Below are positions 1-7,526 of a DNA stretch of 12,311 bases, piece after piece. Within the stretch, counting starts at the first letter, position 1, and each line of letters opens with the position of its first letter. Source of the DNA: Leptofilum sp050292445 (GTDB taxonomy: Bacteria > Chloroflexota > Anaerolineae > Promineifilales > Promineifilaceae); the NCBI GenBank assembly GCA_050292445.1, contig JBNKLQ010000191.1, positions 1 through 12,311 on the forward strand, given 5' to 3'. The notes beneath the pieces are model-generated. The model made no database searches. It was not told the DNA's origin and saw only the letters and a program-made list of their open reading frames with translations. Made by a program: the position numbers and the translations under genes.

Positions 1-1754
1 AGTTGGCCCTGGTAGTCATCTACCCCAGTACACCAGAACAGTGGAATCCCAAAGGCGTCTACTACGAAAACGTCGTCATGCATTCCCCGGTGAAGCTGCA
101 AGGCATTGGCCCCGGCGGCGTTTACGCCGATGAAAGCTATGTCCTTGGCTCCGTACTGAATGGGCTGGCCTACTCTGGTGACAACGGCACCGCCGCTGAG
201 TGGCGTGCCTTGGTAGATAGCCTGCCCCGTGCGGGTAACCAGGCTGTTTATGAAGGCGCAGTCGTTACCGTCTTTGCCGAAACGCCCAACCAGTTTGGCA
301 ACCGGTATGAAGCAGCCATCGATGGCTTTGGCATCGAAGGCGGCGACCAGCAAGGCTTCCCCAACAACATCAACCAGATTGGCGGCGGCAACAACGGCCA
401 GCCAGCCAACGTGGTGATTCAAGGCGGCGGCATCTTTGTCAACGCCTATGCCCGGAACCTGCAAATTACCAACAACATCATCCAGAACAACGGTGGTGCT
501 TACGGTGGCGCGATTCGTTTGGGTACACCTAACCTGCCCCCCGGCGACCCTGGCAAAGATGCCCAAAATGACAACATCTTCATCGGACACAACCAAATTC
601 TGGCCAACGGTGGCACGAATCTGGCTGGGGCGATTGGCATCTTTGATGGCGCAGAACGGTATGAGATTGCCAGCAACGATATCTGCGGCAACTACTCTTC
701 CGAGTACGGTGGTGGTATCAGCCATTACGGTTACAGCCCGCAGGGCAGCATCCACAACAACCGCATTTACTTCAACCATTCGATGGATGAAGGTGGCGGC
801 ATCATGATCGCTGGTGAACTGCCCCCCAACGCGGCGACGATGCTATCGCCCGGCACGGGGCCGGTGGACATCTACAGCAACATCATCCAGGCGAACCTGT
901 CTAACGATGATGGTGGTGGGCTGCGTTTCTTGATGGCGGGCAACTTCCCGTTCAACGTCTACAACAACTTCATCGTCAACAACGTGTCTACGCATGAAGG
1001 TGGCGGTGTCTCGCTGAATGATGCGCCAGACGTGCGCTTCTTCAACAACACCGTGATGAAGAACCTGACGACGGCCACGGCGATTACCAGCAATGGACAG
1101 CCAGCTCCGGCCGGTCTTTCCACCAGCCTGAACAGCGCTCTGATGCAAGCATCGCTGCGCCCGGACGATCCGGTATTCAGCAATCCGCTGATGTTCAACA
1201 ATATCTTCTGGGATAACCGGGCTGGTTCCTGGAACGGTGACGGCGTGGCCGGAATTGGGCAGGAAGGTGACCCCAATCCCATCAACTATTGGGATGTGGG
1301 CACGGGTGGCAACACACATCTGTTGCAGCCAACCAACTCCCTGCTGCAAACCAGCTACGGTACCATCCCCGACGCCTCTAACCTGATTGGCATGGACCCG
1401 CTGGTGAACGAAACCTACGACGTTGGTGTCTCGGCCCTGCCGTGGCGCACCAACCCGAACTTTGTGGGTGTCATCATGGTGGCGGTGGATCTGCCGCCCA
1501 CGCTGTTGGGTGATTATCACTTGATGGCTGGCTCTCCAGCGGCTAACGCTGGTGTGGCCAGTGTGGACGGCATTTTGACCCCCAACTTTGATATTGATGG
1601 CGATATACGGCCGTCTAACGGCGCTTATGAAATGGGTGCAGACGAAACCGGTAACCTGTCCGCGCTGCGGCTGGTTATCCCCGGCGACGCCATGCAGTTC
1701 AACTTCTTCGAAACGTATATGCCCCTGGTCTTCCAGCAAGGCACGGCAGAGTAG
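1..1754 (+). CDS. Secreted right-handed beta-helix protein with choice-of-anchor-Q-like end, 5' partial
   Basis: The reading frame is open from the window edge, so the true start and any signal peptide lie upstream; about 583 residues are visible. Visible residues ~150-400 hold repeated beta-helix rungs of the form N-x-I-x-x-N...GGG (for example around NNIIQNNGGAYGGA, NRIYFNHSMDEGGG and NFIVNNVSTHEGGG). This is the pattern of Pectate_lyase_3/Beta_helix surface proteins. Near residues 505-550 comes a block with SPAANAG, DIDGDIRPSNGAYEMGADE, which resembles the choice-of-anchor-Q module that follows beta-helices in many secreted bacterial proteins. The chain ends in YMPLVFQQGTAE; the YMPLVF tail recurs at the end of the protein encoded at 4505-7516. 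No catalytic residues of a pectate lyase could be assigned, so an enzymatic role is unsupported; an extracellular adhesive or structural role is the safer guess. It lies 58 bases upstream of the multicopper oxidase genes on the same strand and could be co-transcribed with them. The fold is fairly certain, the function unknown. Confidence 0.85.
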   Translation, partial: LALVVIYPSTPEQWNPKGVYYENVVMHSPVKLQGIGPGGVYADESYVLGSVLNGLAYSGDNGTAAEWRALVDSLPRAGNQAVYEGAVVTVFAETPNQFGNRYEAAIDGFGIEGGDQQGFPNNINQIGGGNNGQPANVVIQGGGIFVNAYARNLQITNNIIQNNGGAYGGAIRLGTPNLPPGDPGKDAQNDNIFIGHNQILANGGTNLAGAIGIFDGAERYEIASNDICGNYSSEYGGGISHYGYSPQGSIHNNRIYFNHSMDEGGGIMIAGELPPNAATMLSPGTGPVDIYSNIIQANLSNDDGGGLRFLMAGNFPFNVYNNFIVNNVSTHEGGGVSLNDAPDVRFFNNTVMKNLTTATAITSNGQPAPAGLSTSLNSALMQASLRPDDPVFSNPLMFNNIFWDNRAGSWNGDGVAGIGQEGDPNPINYWDVGTGGNTHLLQPTNSLLQTSYGTIPDASNLIGMDPLVNETYDVGVSALPWRTNPNFVGVIMVAVDLPPTLLGDYHLMAGSPAANAGVASVDGILTPNFDIDGDIRPSNGAYEMGADETGNLSALRLVIPGDAMQFNFFETYMPLVFQQGTAE

Positions 1755-1767
1755 GCAAAGAGACAAC

Positions 1768-1796
1768 TGCTGGAGACGGCCATGCCGCCTCCAGCA
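1768..1796 (+). promoter_or_regulatory. Intergenic hairpin between beta-helix gene and first oxidase gene
   Basis: The left arm TGCTGGAG (1768-1775) pairs perfectly with CTCCAGCA (1789-1796). After one A/C mismatch an inner CGGC/GCCG stem (1777-1780 with 1784-1787) closes on a three-base CAT loop. It occupies most of the 58-base gap and ends just before the Shine-Dalgarno AGGAG (1801-1805) of the next gene. No U-run follows, so it is not a canonical intrinsic terminator. An mRNA-processing or stability hairpin that sets the expression ratio of the two genes is plausible but unproven. Confidence 0.4.
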
Positions 1797-1812
1797 AGAC
1801 AGGAGTTCAGAG

Positions 1813-3159
1813 ATGAGAAAAACAATTCGTACGCGCAAACTAAACCGACGCGACTTCATGAAACTAGGTGGGGGTGTCCTCGCTGGCGCGGCGCTCACTC
1901 GCCTGCTGCCGCGCACCCTGGGCCAGTCCGGCATGATTGCCCTGGCGGAAGATTATTCCCAGGTTGCCGCCCCGCCCGCCGATTTGGCCCTGGTAGGCAC
2001 CGATGGCTGGATTTACCTGCCCGGCGAAGTGCCAATTCCCGGTACCGTCAACCAGTTCTACCAACCAGACGATTACGCGCCTGATTTGTTGACCACCTAC
2101 ATGTTTGGCTTTCGGGACGTGACTGGCCTGTCAGAAGAGCTGGTCTTTGCCCAAAAGATGAAGTGCCAGGCAACGGCCCCGCTCTTCTGGGTCGATGAAG
2201 GGCAAGAGTACCGCGTGAAGCTCACCAACGTGGGGTTGCAAATGCGCCCCGACCTGATTGATGAGCACACAATACATTGGCACGGGTTCCGCAACGCCTG
2301 GCCCATCTTCGACGGTGAGCCGCACTCTTCGGTGCGGGTGCCCATCGGGCGCAGCCTGACGATGTATTACCAGCCGTTCCACCCTGGCACCTACATGTAC
2401 CACTGCCACGTGGAAGAAACAGAGCATGTACACATGGGCATGACCGGATCGGTCTTTGTGCGGCCCGCACAGGACGGCACGCCCATCGTGGCGGCCAACG
2501 GCAAAACGTATGACCGCTTTGCCTACAACTGTGGCGATGGCTCCACCGGCTTCGACCGGGAATTTGTGCTGAATCTGACCGACGTTTGGGCCGAGGCTCA
2601 TTGGGCGGATTCCCATGTGCAGCTGCCAGATTGGACGGATTTCAACGCGGATTATTACTTGTTAAACGGCCGTGTTTACCCCGACACCATCGCTCCCAAC
2701 GGCATAGGACTGGACACCAACACCGGCATCCTCCAGCCACCGCCAGGGCGACCCGAATTGCAATATCAGCCGCTTTCCTCACTCATTGAGTGTGAGGCTG
2801 GCGACCGTGTATTGGTGCGGCTCATCAACCTGACCTTTGGCCAGCACGCCATGACCCTGCCCGGCATGAAAATGCGGGTGGTGGGTAAAGACGCCACGCT
2901 GCTGCGCGGCAATGACGGCACTGACTTCGCCTACGACACCCACACCATTTATCTGGGAACCGGGGCCACGGTTGATGCCATCTTCACCGCCCCAGAAGAT
3001 GTAACCGAAACGCAAACGTATCTGTTCTACAACCGGAATTTTGACCGCCTGAGCAACGCTGGTGGGCAGGGTTACGGTGGCCAGATGACGGAAATTCGTG
3101 TTCATCCGGCTGGCACGCTGGCACCACAGACAGAACCCAACACGAATCCCACAGTGTAG
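1813..3159 (+). CDS. Multicopper-oxidase subunit A: Tat-exported, type-1 Cu plus half of the trinuclear site
   Basis: 448 residues. The start at 1813 is set by AGGAG at 1801-1805 with 7-base spacing and by a Tat-type signal: NRRDFMK at residues 11-17, a hydrophobic stretch to ~28, then LLPR. Export by Tat suggests the copper is inserted before or during folding. Domain 1 (~60-235) carries HTIHWHG, with His152, His155 and His157 in an HxxHxH arrangement, and YHCHVEETEHVHMGM, with His197, Cys198, His199, His205 and Met210. Together these give a full type-1 copper set (His152, Cys198, His205, Met210) and four trinuclear-cluster histidines (155, 157, 197, 199). Domain 2 (~250-435) keeps the cupredoxin framework but has HAM (345-347) and NRN (407-409) where His-x-His pairs are expected. 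On its own, the chain therefore lacks half of a trinuclear cluster. The next gene carries exactly the missing pairs. The Cys-to-His loop has six intervening residues rather than the four of small laccases. Family membership is firm; the reducing substrate (phenol, Cu(I), Fe(II), Mn(II) or nitrite chemistry) cannot be told from the sequence. Confidence 0.92.
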   Translation: MRKTIRTRKLNRRDFMKLGGGVLAGAALTRLLPRTLGQSGMIALAEDYSQVAAPPADLALVGTDGWIYLPGEVPIPGTVNQFYQPDDYAPDLLTTYMFGFRDVTGLSEELVFAQKMKCQATAPLFWVDEGQEYRVKLTNVGLQMRPDLIDEHTIHWHGFRNAWPIFDGEPHSSVRVPIGRSLTMYYQPFHPGTYMYHCHVEETEHVHMGMTGSVFVRPAQDGTPIVAANGKTYDRFAYNCGDGSTGFDREFVLNLTDVWAEAHWADSHVQLPDWTDFNADYYLLNGRVYPDTIAPNGIGLDTNTGILQPPPGRPELQYQPLSSLIECEAGDRVLVRLINLTFGQHAMTLPGMKMRVVGKDATLLRGNDGTDFAYDTHTIYLGTGATVDAIFTAPEDVTETQTYLFYNRNFDRLSNAGGQGYGGQMTEIRVHPAGTLAPQTEPNTNPTV

Positions 3160-3162
3160 CAG

Positions 3163-3168
3163 AGGAGG
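3163..3168 (+). promoter_or_regulatory. Shine-Dalgarno AGGAGG that decides between two start codons
   Basis: A perfect AGGAGG lies at 3163-3168. The first in-frame ATG (3171) is only 2 bases downstream, too close for normal initiation, whereas the second ATG (3177) is 8 bases away. The second is therefore preferred. The alternative adds only two residues (Met-Asn). Confidence 0.7.
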
Positions 3169-3176
3169 TTATGAAC

Positions 3177-4478
3177 ATGACAAATTTTTCAACTTTTATG
3201 CAGAATCGACGCCGCCGAGGTATAGCCTTCCTGATGCTCATTATTGCTGTTGGCCTGGTGTTGTACAGCGTGGTGCAGGTGGAGGCCGATGAGCCCGGCG
3301 TGGCTCCCAGCACCGGGATGATGTGTACAGAAAGTGCCACGGCAACTTTTACCCTGACGGCCAAAGAAGGCTACATCAGCCTGACGGACGGCAATGTGAT
3401 TTACATGTGGAGCTACGCCGACGGCACGGATGATTTTCAACATCCCGGCCCTATCCTTTGTGTAAACGAGGGAGACACGGTGACCGTGGTGCTGCACAAT
3501 GAGCTGCCCGCAGACACGTCGATTGTTTTCCCTGGACAGGCCAACGTGCAGGCCAACGGCGTGCCCATGGAGCCGCAGTTTAATGGCGCGGGCGAGTTGG
3601 TTTCGATGACCAACGTCGCTACGGCCAATGGTGGCAGCATGACATACGAGTTTGTGGCGGAACAGCCCGGCACCTACGTTTACCAAAGCGGCACAAATCC
3701 TGGCGTGCAGACGCAGATGGGCTTGTTTGGCGGTTTGGTGGTGCGCCCGGCGTTGGGGGCAGATTATGCCTACAATGACCCGGACACCAAGTTTAATCCC
3801 GACACCGAATACATCATGATGCTGTCGGAGATTGATCCGCTGATGCACCAGGCAATTGAGCGGGGCGAGACGTTTGATATGTCGGATTACAATGCGCGGT
3901 ACTTTTTGATAAACGGCCGTACCTTCCCCGACACTTTAGCTCCCAACAACGCCGCCTGGCTGCCGTCCCAACCGTACAGCTCAATGGCCCATATCCATCC
4001 CTACGACGCGGTGGAAAACCCGGACCCGGCAATTGACCGGTTCATTGGCATGGGCGTAGAAGGGTATCCCTTCCATCCCCATGCGTTTAATGCGCGGGTG
4101 GTGGGGCGAGACGGCCGTTTAACGGCTGGCCCCGGTGGCGAAGATATGACCGAAGAACGGTTCTCCATCCCCGTAAACCCAGGCCAAACAGCCGACGCGC
4201 TGTACGAATGGACCGATGTGTACGCCTGGGATGAAGGCACCTTCCCGGTAGACATTCCCTCGGATCAGAACCTGGTGACCGGTTTATTCTACGGTAGCCC
4301 GTTCCTGGGTAACCAGGACACCGTTCCGGTGGGCGCACACTCCGTTAACCAATGTGGTGAGTTCTACCATATCGCCCATAACCATGCGCTACAGCAGATT
4401 ACTGGTTGGGGCGTTGTGCTGGTCGGGCAGGTAACCTTTACCCGCATCGATCCGCCGCTGCCGAATAACTGCCCATAG
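3177..4478 (+). CDS. Multicopper-oxidase subunit B: supplies the other half of the trinuclear site
   Basis: 433 residues from the preferred ATG at 3177 (435 from 3171). A Sec-type signal or N-terminal anchor is visible: RRRR at 11-14, hydrophobic core ~16-33, possible cleavage after VEA (35-37). Domain 1 (~45-200) has the usual multicopper-oxidase N-terminal pattern (HPGPI, VNEGDTVTVVLHN, GTYVYQ, MGLFGGLVVRP). However, the two His-x-His positions read VFP (117-119) and QSG (170-172), so there is no type-1 Cys and no cluster histidine. Domain 2 (~215-430) has FHPHAF (His300, His302) and AHNHAL (His401, His403), which are the two domain-2 pairs of a trinuclear cluster, without a type-1 Cys. This complements subunit A precisely. 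Paralogy with A is clear at YFLINGRTFPDTLAPN in B against YYLLNGRVYPDTIAPN in A. The gene starts 17 bases after A stops, so the two are very probably co-transcribed. It could instead be an inactive scavenging cupredoxin, but conservation of exactly these four histidines argues against simple decay. Confidence 0.88.
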   Translation: MTNFSTFMQNRRRRGIAFLMLIIAVGLVLYSVVQVEADEPGVAPSTGMMCTESATATFTLTAKEGYISLTDGNVIYMWSYADGTDDFQHPGPILCVNEGDTVTVVLHNELPADTSIVFPGQANVQANGVPMEPQFNGAGELVSMTNVATANGGSMTYEFVAEQPGTYVYQSGTNPGVQTQMGLFGGLVVRPALGADYAYNDPDTKFNPDTEYIMMLSEIDPLMHQAIERGETFDMSDYNARYFLINGRTFPDTLAPNNAAWLPSQPYSSMAHIHPYDAVENPDPAIDRFIGMGVEGYPFHPHAFNARVVGRDGRLTAGPGGEDMTEERFSIPVNPGQTADALYEWTDVYAWDEGTFPVDIPSDQNLVTGLFYGSPFLGNQDTVPVGAHSVNQCGEFYHIAHNHALQQITGWGVVLVGQVTFTRIDPPLPNNCP

Positions 4479-4504
4479 GCAGTCAGCCTACAAGGAGATA
4501 GAAC

Positions 4505-7500
4505 ATGAAGTTACACACCAAAACACACACCCTGCTCCTGGCTGCTGTTTTAGCCTTGCTGGCTATTGCGGGAATGGTTCGCACCTTCAGTGCCACAGCC
4601 TCCCCAGCCCGCCTGCCGCTGACCATGCCTGTCGCTGACGTCTTGCCAGCTTTCACCTGTCTGGAAGATGCGCCCGGCGAACGCACCTGTGAACTGTGGG
4701 CGCGCGAAGGCACTGTGATGCTGCCAGATGGCGGCACAGCGCCCATCTGGGGCTTTGCCAACCGGCTGCCAGATTCGGCTTCTTTCCCTGGCCCGGCCCT
4801 GATTGTGGACCAGGATGACATCGTTAATGTGGTTTTCCACAATGAGATTGTAAGCGAAACGATTTCTCTGGCCTTTACGGGGCAGGAGATGGCTCCAGAC
4901 CTGACGGGGATTGCCACTGGCGAAACGGTGACTTATACGTTTACGGCCGTTTCCCCCGGTACCTTTAAATACGAAGCTGGCCTCACCCCCAACGGGGCAC
5001 GCCAGGTGGCGATGGGTCTGGGCGGGGGACTAATCGTCCGCCCCGCAACAGCCAATCAAGCCTACGACGTGGCCGCTTCCGCCTATGATGATGAAGCCAT
5101 GCTCGTCTTCAATGAGCTGGACCCGGCTTTCAACGCCGACCCCAACGGCTTCAACATGACCGACTACAAGCCAAGCTACTGGTTCATCAATGGCAAGGCG
5201 TATTCCGAAACAGAAAAGATTCTCACCGCACCCGGCAACAACGTCTTGCTGCGCGCCGTTAACCTGGGTCTACAAGAACATTCCCTGGGCGTATTGGGAA
5301 TGCACCAAACTATGCTGGCTGTAGACGGTTCACTCAAGCCGTACACCAATGAAATGGTGGCCTACACCCTCGGCGCTGGCGAAACCTACGACAGTATCGT
5401 TGCCATTCCGGCCGATGCCATCGAAAATCAAAGCTACGCCGTCTACAACACTGGCACGCAGCAACTGTACAACAATGGTGATACCAGCAGCACTGGCGGT
5501 ATCTTTACCTTTATTGAAGTGAACGGTGGCGCAACTGCACCCCTGGGTGGTCCGTTGGCCAGCGGCCTGACCGCTTCCCCCAACCCCACCTCTGGTAATG
5601 TTGATGTAACGTTAGAAGCGATGTTGGATACCACCGCTACCAGCAGCCTGAACATCGTGGCCTGGGAATACTTCCTGAACGATCTGGGTGACCCTGGCAC
5701 CGGCATTTCCGAAACATTGACGGCTGGAACGACAGTCAGCGTTTCGGCTTCCATCCCCACAACCACACTTACAACCCTGCCCGCTGGCGATGTATCCATC
5801 TACGTGCGTGGCCAGGACAGCAGCGGTACCTGGGGGCCGGTGAACAGCACTATTCTGGACCTGGTGGTAGATGGCCCAGTGATCACCAGCCTGTACCTGG
5901 TAAACAACCCAACCAATGGCAGCAAAGATGTAGGTATTCAGGCCACAGCCGATGACACGCCAACCGGCGATGTTAACGTGGTTGCCGCTGAATACTTCAT
6001 CGATACGGTTACCGACCCTGGCACCGGCATCAGCATGACGCTGAATGCCCAGGCCACTATCGTGAGCCTGGAGGCGACGATTGATACGGCCACCATCGCT
6101 GGTCTGGCGCATGGCACGCATGTGGTTAATGTGCGGGCGCAGGATGCGTTGGGCAATTGGGGTGCGGTCGAGCCGGTTGATCTGGAAGTTGACCTGGTTG
6201 GTCCCACCTCTGTGGGCGTGAGCCTGACGCCAAACCCGTCGAACGGTACCCAAGCGGTCAACTCGGCTTCCAACGGTGTGCGGTTGGAGATTGATTCTTC
6301 GGACCCATCACTGATTGCCGAAGCGGAAGCGTTCATCGATTACGTGGACAGTGCTACCAACCCGGATGGCTCTGGCTTCCCGCTGATTGCTAAAGACGCC
6401 TTGTACAACGGCACGCTAGAACGGTCTTACTTTGACATTCCGCTGTCTACCATTCGTCAGCTGTCTGAAGGTCCACACGAAATCAGCTTCCATGCCCGCG
6501 ACATGGCCGGAAACTGGGGTGACCTCGCCTCCACGACGCTGTTTGTGGACATGACAGGGCCAGAGGTAAGCAACGTCGTGGCTAACCCGAACCCAACACC
6601 CGGCGGCCGTATGCAAATCATCACCCTCACGGCCGATGTTGCCGACGTACTGGGCGGCACTAACATCACCCAGGTGGAATGGTTTGTGGATACAGACCCT
6701 GGCTTTGGCAATGGCTTTGCCATGGATGCGGTTGATGGCTTGCTGGACAGTCCCAGTGAAGCCGTGACTGGTGAATTGAATGTGAGTTCCTGGTTCTCCG
6801 GCGATTACACGCTTTACGTGCGGGCTATGGACGAGGCCGGTAACTGGGGTGAGGTTGGTAGTGTGGTGCTGACGGTTAATGCGCGCCCCAATCCCTTCCT
6901 GGTAGACAACTTTGAAACCGGTAACCTGGCTGCCTGGCGTGGCGTGGTTGGCGATATGGCCATCTCTGACATGGCGGCGATGGAAGGTACCATGGGCGTT
7001 TCGGCTAACCTGAACAGTGGTACACCCGCTTACCTGATTGACGGCTCGCCAACTTCTGGTCTGGGCTGCTTCAGCGCCTCCTTCGCCTACCGGGGTCAGA
7101 ATCTGGACACCAAGCAGGAAGAGGTAGACATCTTCCAGGCGCGGGATTCGTACGGCTTTGCCATCTTCGGCATTACGCTGGAGCAAGGGCCGCAAGGGCA
7201 TGAAATCAATGCTTGGGCCTTGCAGTATGGCGTGAAGGTCGAGGGCGAGGGTATCCACCTGAACAATGGCCTGGCGCGACACGACATCAAGCTGGAATGG
7301 AATGTGGCAGACGGCCGTTTAGACCTGATGCTCGATGGTGAAGTGGTTGATTCCTTAACTGGCCTGGACATCGTAGACATGCCGTTTGAAGAGGTTTGGC
7401 TCGGTCCAGCCAGCGGTATCAATAGTGCCTCGCGTGGCAGTATGCAGTTTGACCAATATGCATCGGCCCCGTGTGGCTACACCATCTACATGCCATTGGT

Positions 7501-7516
7501 CTTTGGCGGCGAATAA
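4505..7516 (+). CDS. Subunit C: copper-ligand-free cupredoxin pair fused to four Ig-like repeats, lectin-like domain and tail
   Basis: 1003 residues. The start is set by AAGGAGA at 4492-4498 with 6-base spacing. A Sec signal covers residues 1 to about 32. Domain 1 (~45-185) keeps FPGPALIVDQDD, FHNEIV and MGLGGGLIVRP. Domain 2 (~195-345) keeps YWFINGKAYSE. All four His-x-His sites are lost: AFT-type sequence at the first, EAG (157-159), HSL (259-261) and NTG (315-317). It therefore cannot bind a trinuclear cluster alone. Residues ~351-796 are four Ig-like/fibronectin-like repeats, each ending in a variant of RA-x-D-x-x-GNWG. Residues ~797-990 form a concanavalin-like beta-sandwich (starts NFETGNLAAW; contains QARDSYGFAIFGI and DIKLEWNVADGRLDLMLDG). 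The last residues are IYMPLVFGGE, sharing YMPLVF with the beta-helix protein at the window start. It is 26 bases downstream of B. The most economical reading is a structural subunit that ties A and B to the cell surface or matrix. The domain calls are good; the role is inference. Confidence 0.85.
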   Translation: MKLHTKTHTLLLAAVLALLAIAGMVRTFSATASPARLPLTMPVADVLPAFTCLEDAPGERTCELWAREGTVMLPDGGTAPIWGFANRLPDSASFPGPALIVDQDDIVNVVFHNEIVSETISLAFTGQEMAPDLTGIATGETVTYTFTAVSPGTFKYEAGLTPNGARQVAMGLGGGLIVRPATANQAYDVAASAYDDEAMLVFNELDPAFNADPNGFNMTDYKPSYWFINGKAYSETEKILTAPGNNVLLRAVNLGLQEHSLGVLGMHQTMLAVDGSLKPYTNEMVAYTLGAGETYDSIVAIPADAIENQSYAVYNTGTQQLYNNGDTSSTGGIFTFIEVNGGATAPLGGPLASGLTASPNPTSGNVDVTLEAMLDTTATSSLNIVAWEYFLNDLGDPGTGISETLTAGTTVSVSASIPTTTLTTLPAGDVSIYVRGQDSSGTWGPVNSTILDLVVDGPVITSLYLVNNPTNGSKDVGIQATADDTPTGDVNVVAAEYFIDTVTDPGTGISMTLNAQATIVSLEATIDTATIAGLAHGTHVVNVRAQDALGNWGAVEPVDLEVDLVGPTSVGVSLTPNPSNGTQAVNSASNGVRLEIDSSDPSLIAEAEAFIDYVDSATNPDGSGFPLIAKDALYNGTLERSYFDIPLSTIRQLSEGPHEISFHARDMAGNWGDLASTTLFVDMTGPEVSNVVANPNPTPGGRMQIITLTADVADVLGGTNITQVEWFVDTDPGFGNGFAMDAVDGLLDSPSEAVTGELNVSSWFSGDYTLYVRAMDEAGNWGEVGSVVLTVNARPNPFLVDNFETGNLAAWRGVVGDMAISDMAAMEGTMGVSANLNSGTPAYLIDGSPTSGLGCFSASFAYRGQNLDTKQEEVDIFQARDSYGFAIFGITLEQGPQGHEINAWALQYGVKVEGEGIHLNNGLARHDIKLEWNVADGRLDLMLDGEVVDSLTGLDIVDMPFEEVWLGPASGINSASRGSMQFDQYASAPCGYTIYMPLVFGGE
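5555..6892 (+). repeat. Four tandem Ig-like domain repeats inside subunit C
   Basis: The approximate units are 5555-5878, 5879-6202, 6203-6556 and 6557-6892, each 108-118 residues. Shared landmarks are an opening NPT/NPS-x-G, a central A/V-E-Y/W/A-F-I/V/L-D/N followed by DPGTG or similar, and a closing RA-x-D-x-x-G-N/T-WG. The units are diverged at DNA level, so this is an old domain duplication and not a recent tandem array. Units 3 and 4 are slightly longer than 1 and 2. Confidence 0.8.
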
Positions 7517-7526
7517 CGACATACCA

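Noticed and set aside
1..1754. Pectate lyase activity for the beta-helix protein
   Set aside because: The fold is shared with many non-enzymatic surface proteins and no catalytic or calcium-binding residues of pectate lyases could be identified.
1588..1812. N-terminal extension of subunit A in the open frame upstream of 1813
   Set aside because: It would overlap the end of the beta-helix gene by more than 150 bases and would bury the Tat signal, which sits correctly after ATG 1813 with a good Shine-Dalgarno.
843..1934. Long open frame on the minus strand (363 residues) opposite the beta-helix gene
   Set aside because: It lies opposite a clear beta-helix frame and runs on into the start of the oxidase gene, has no recognisable domain or ribosome site, and its composition is that of a shadow of GC-rich codons.
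6416..7282. Minus-strand open frame of 288 residues opposite subunit C
   Set aside because: It is contained entirely within a domain-rich gene on the other strand and has no signal, domain or ribosome site.
1813..7516. Subunits A, B and C as fragments of one oxidase broken by frameshifts
   Set aside because: Each has its own ribosome site, its own export signal and two complete cupredoxin folds, so they are paralogues and not pieces of one chain.
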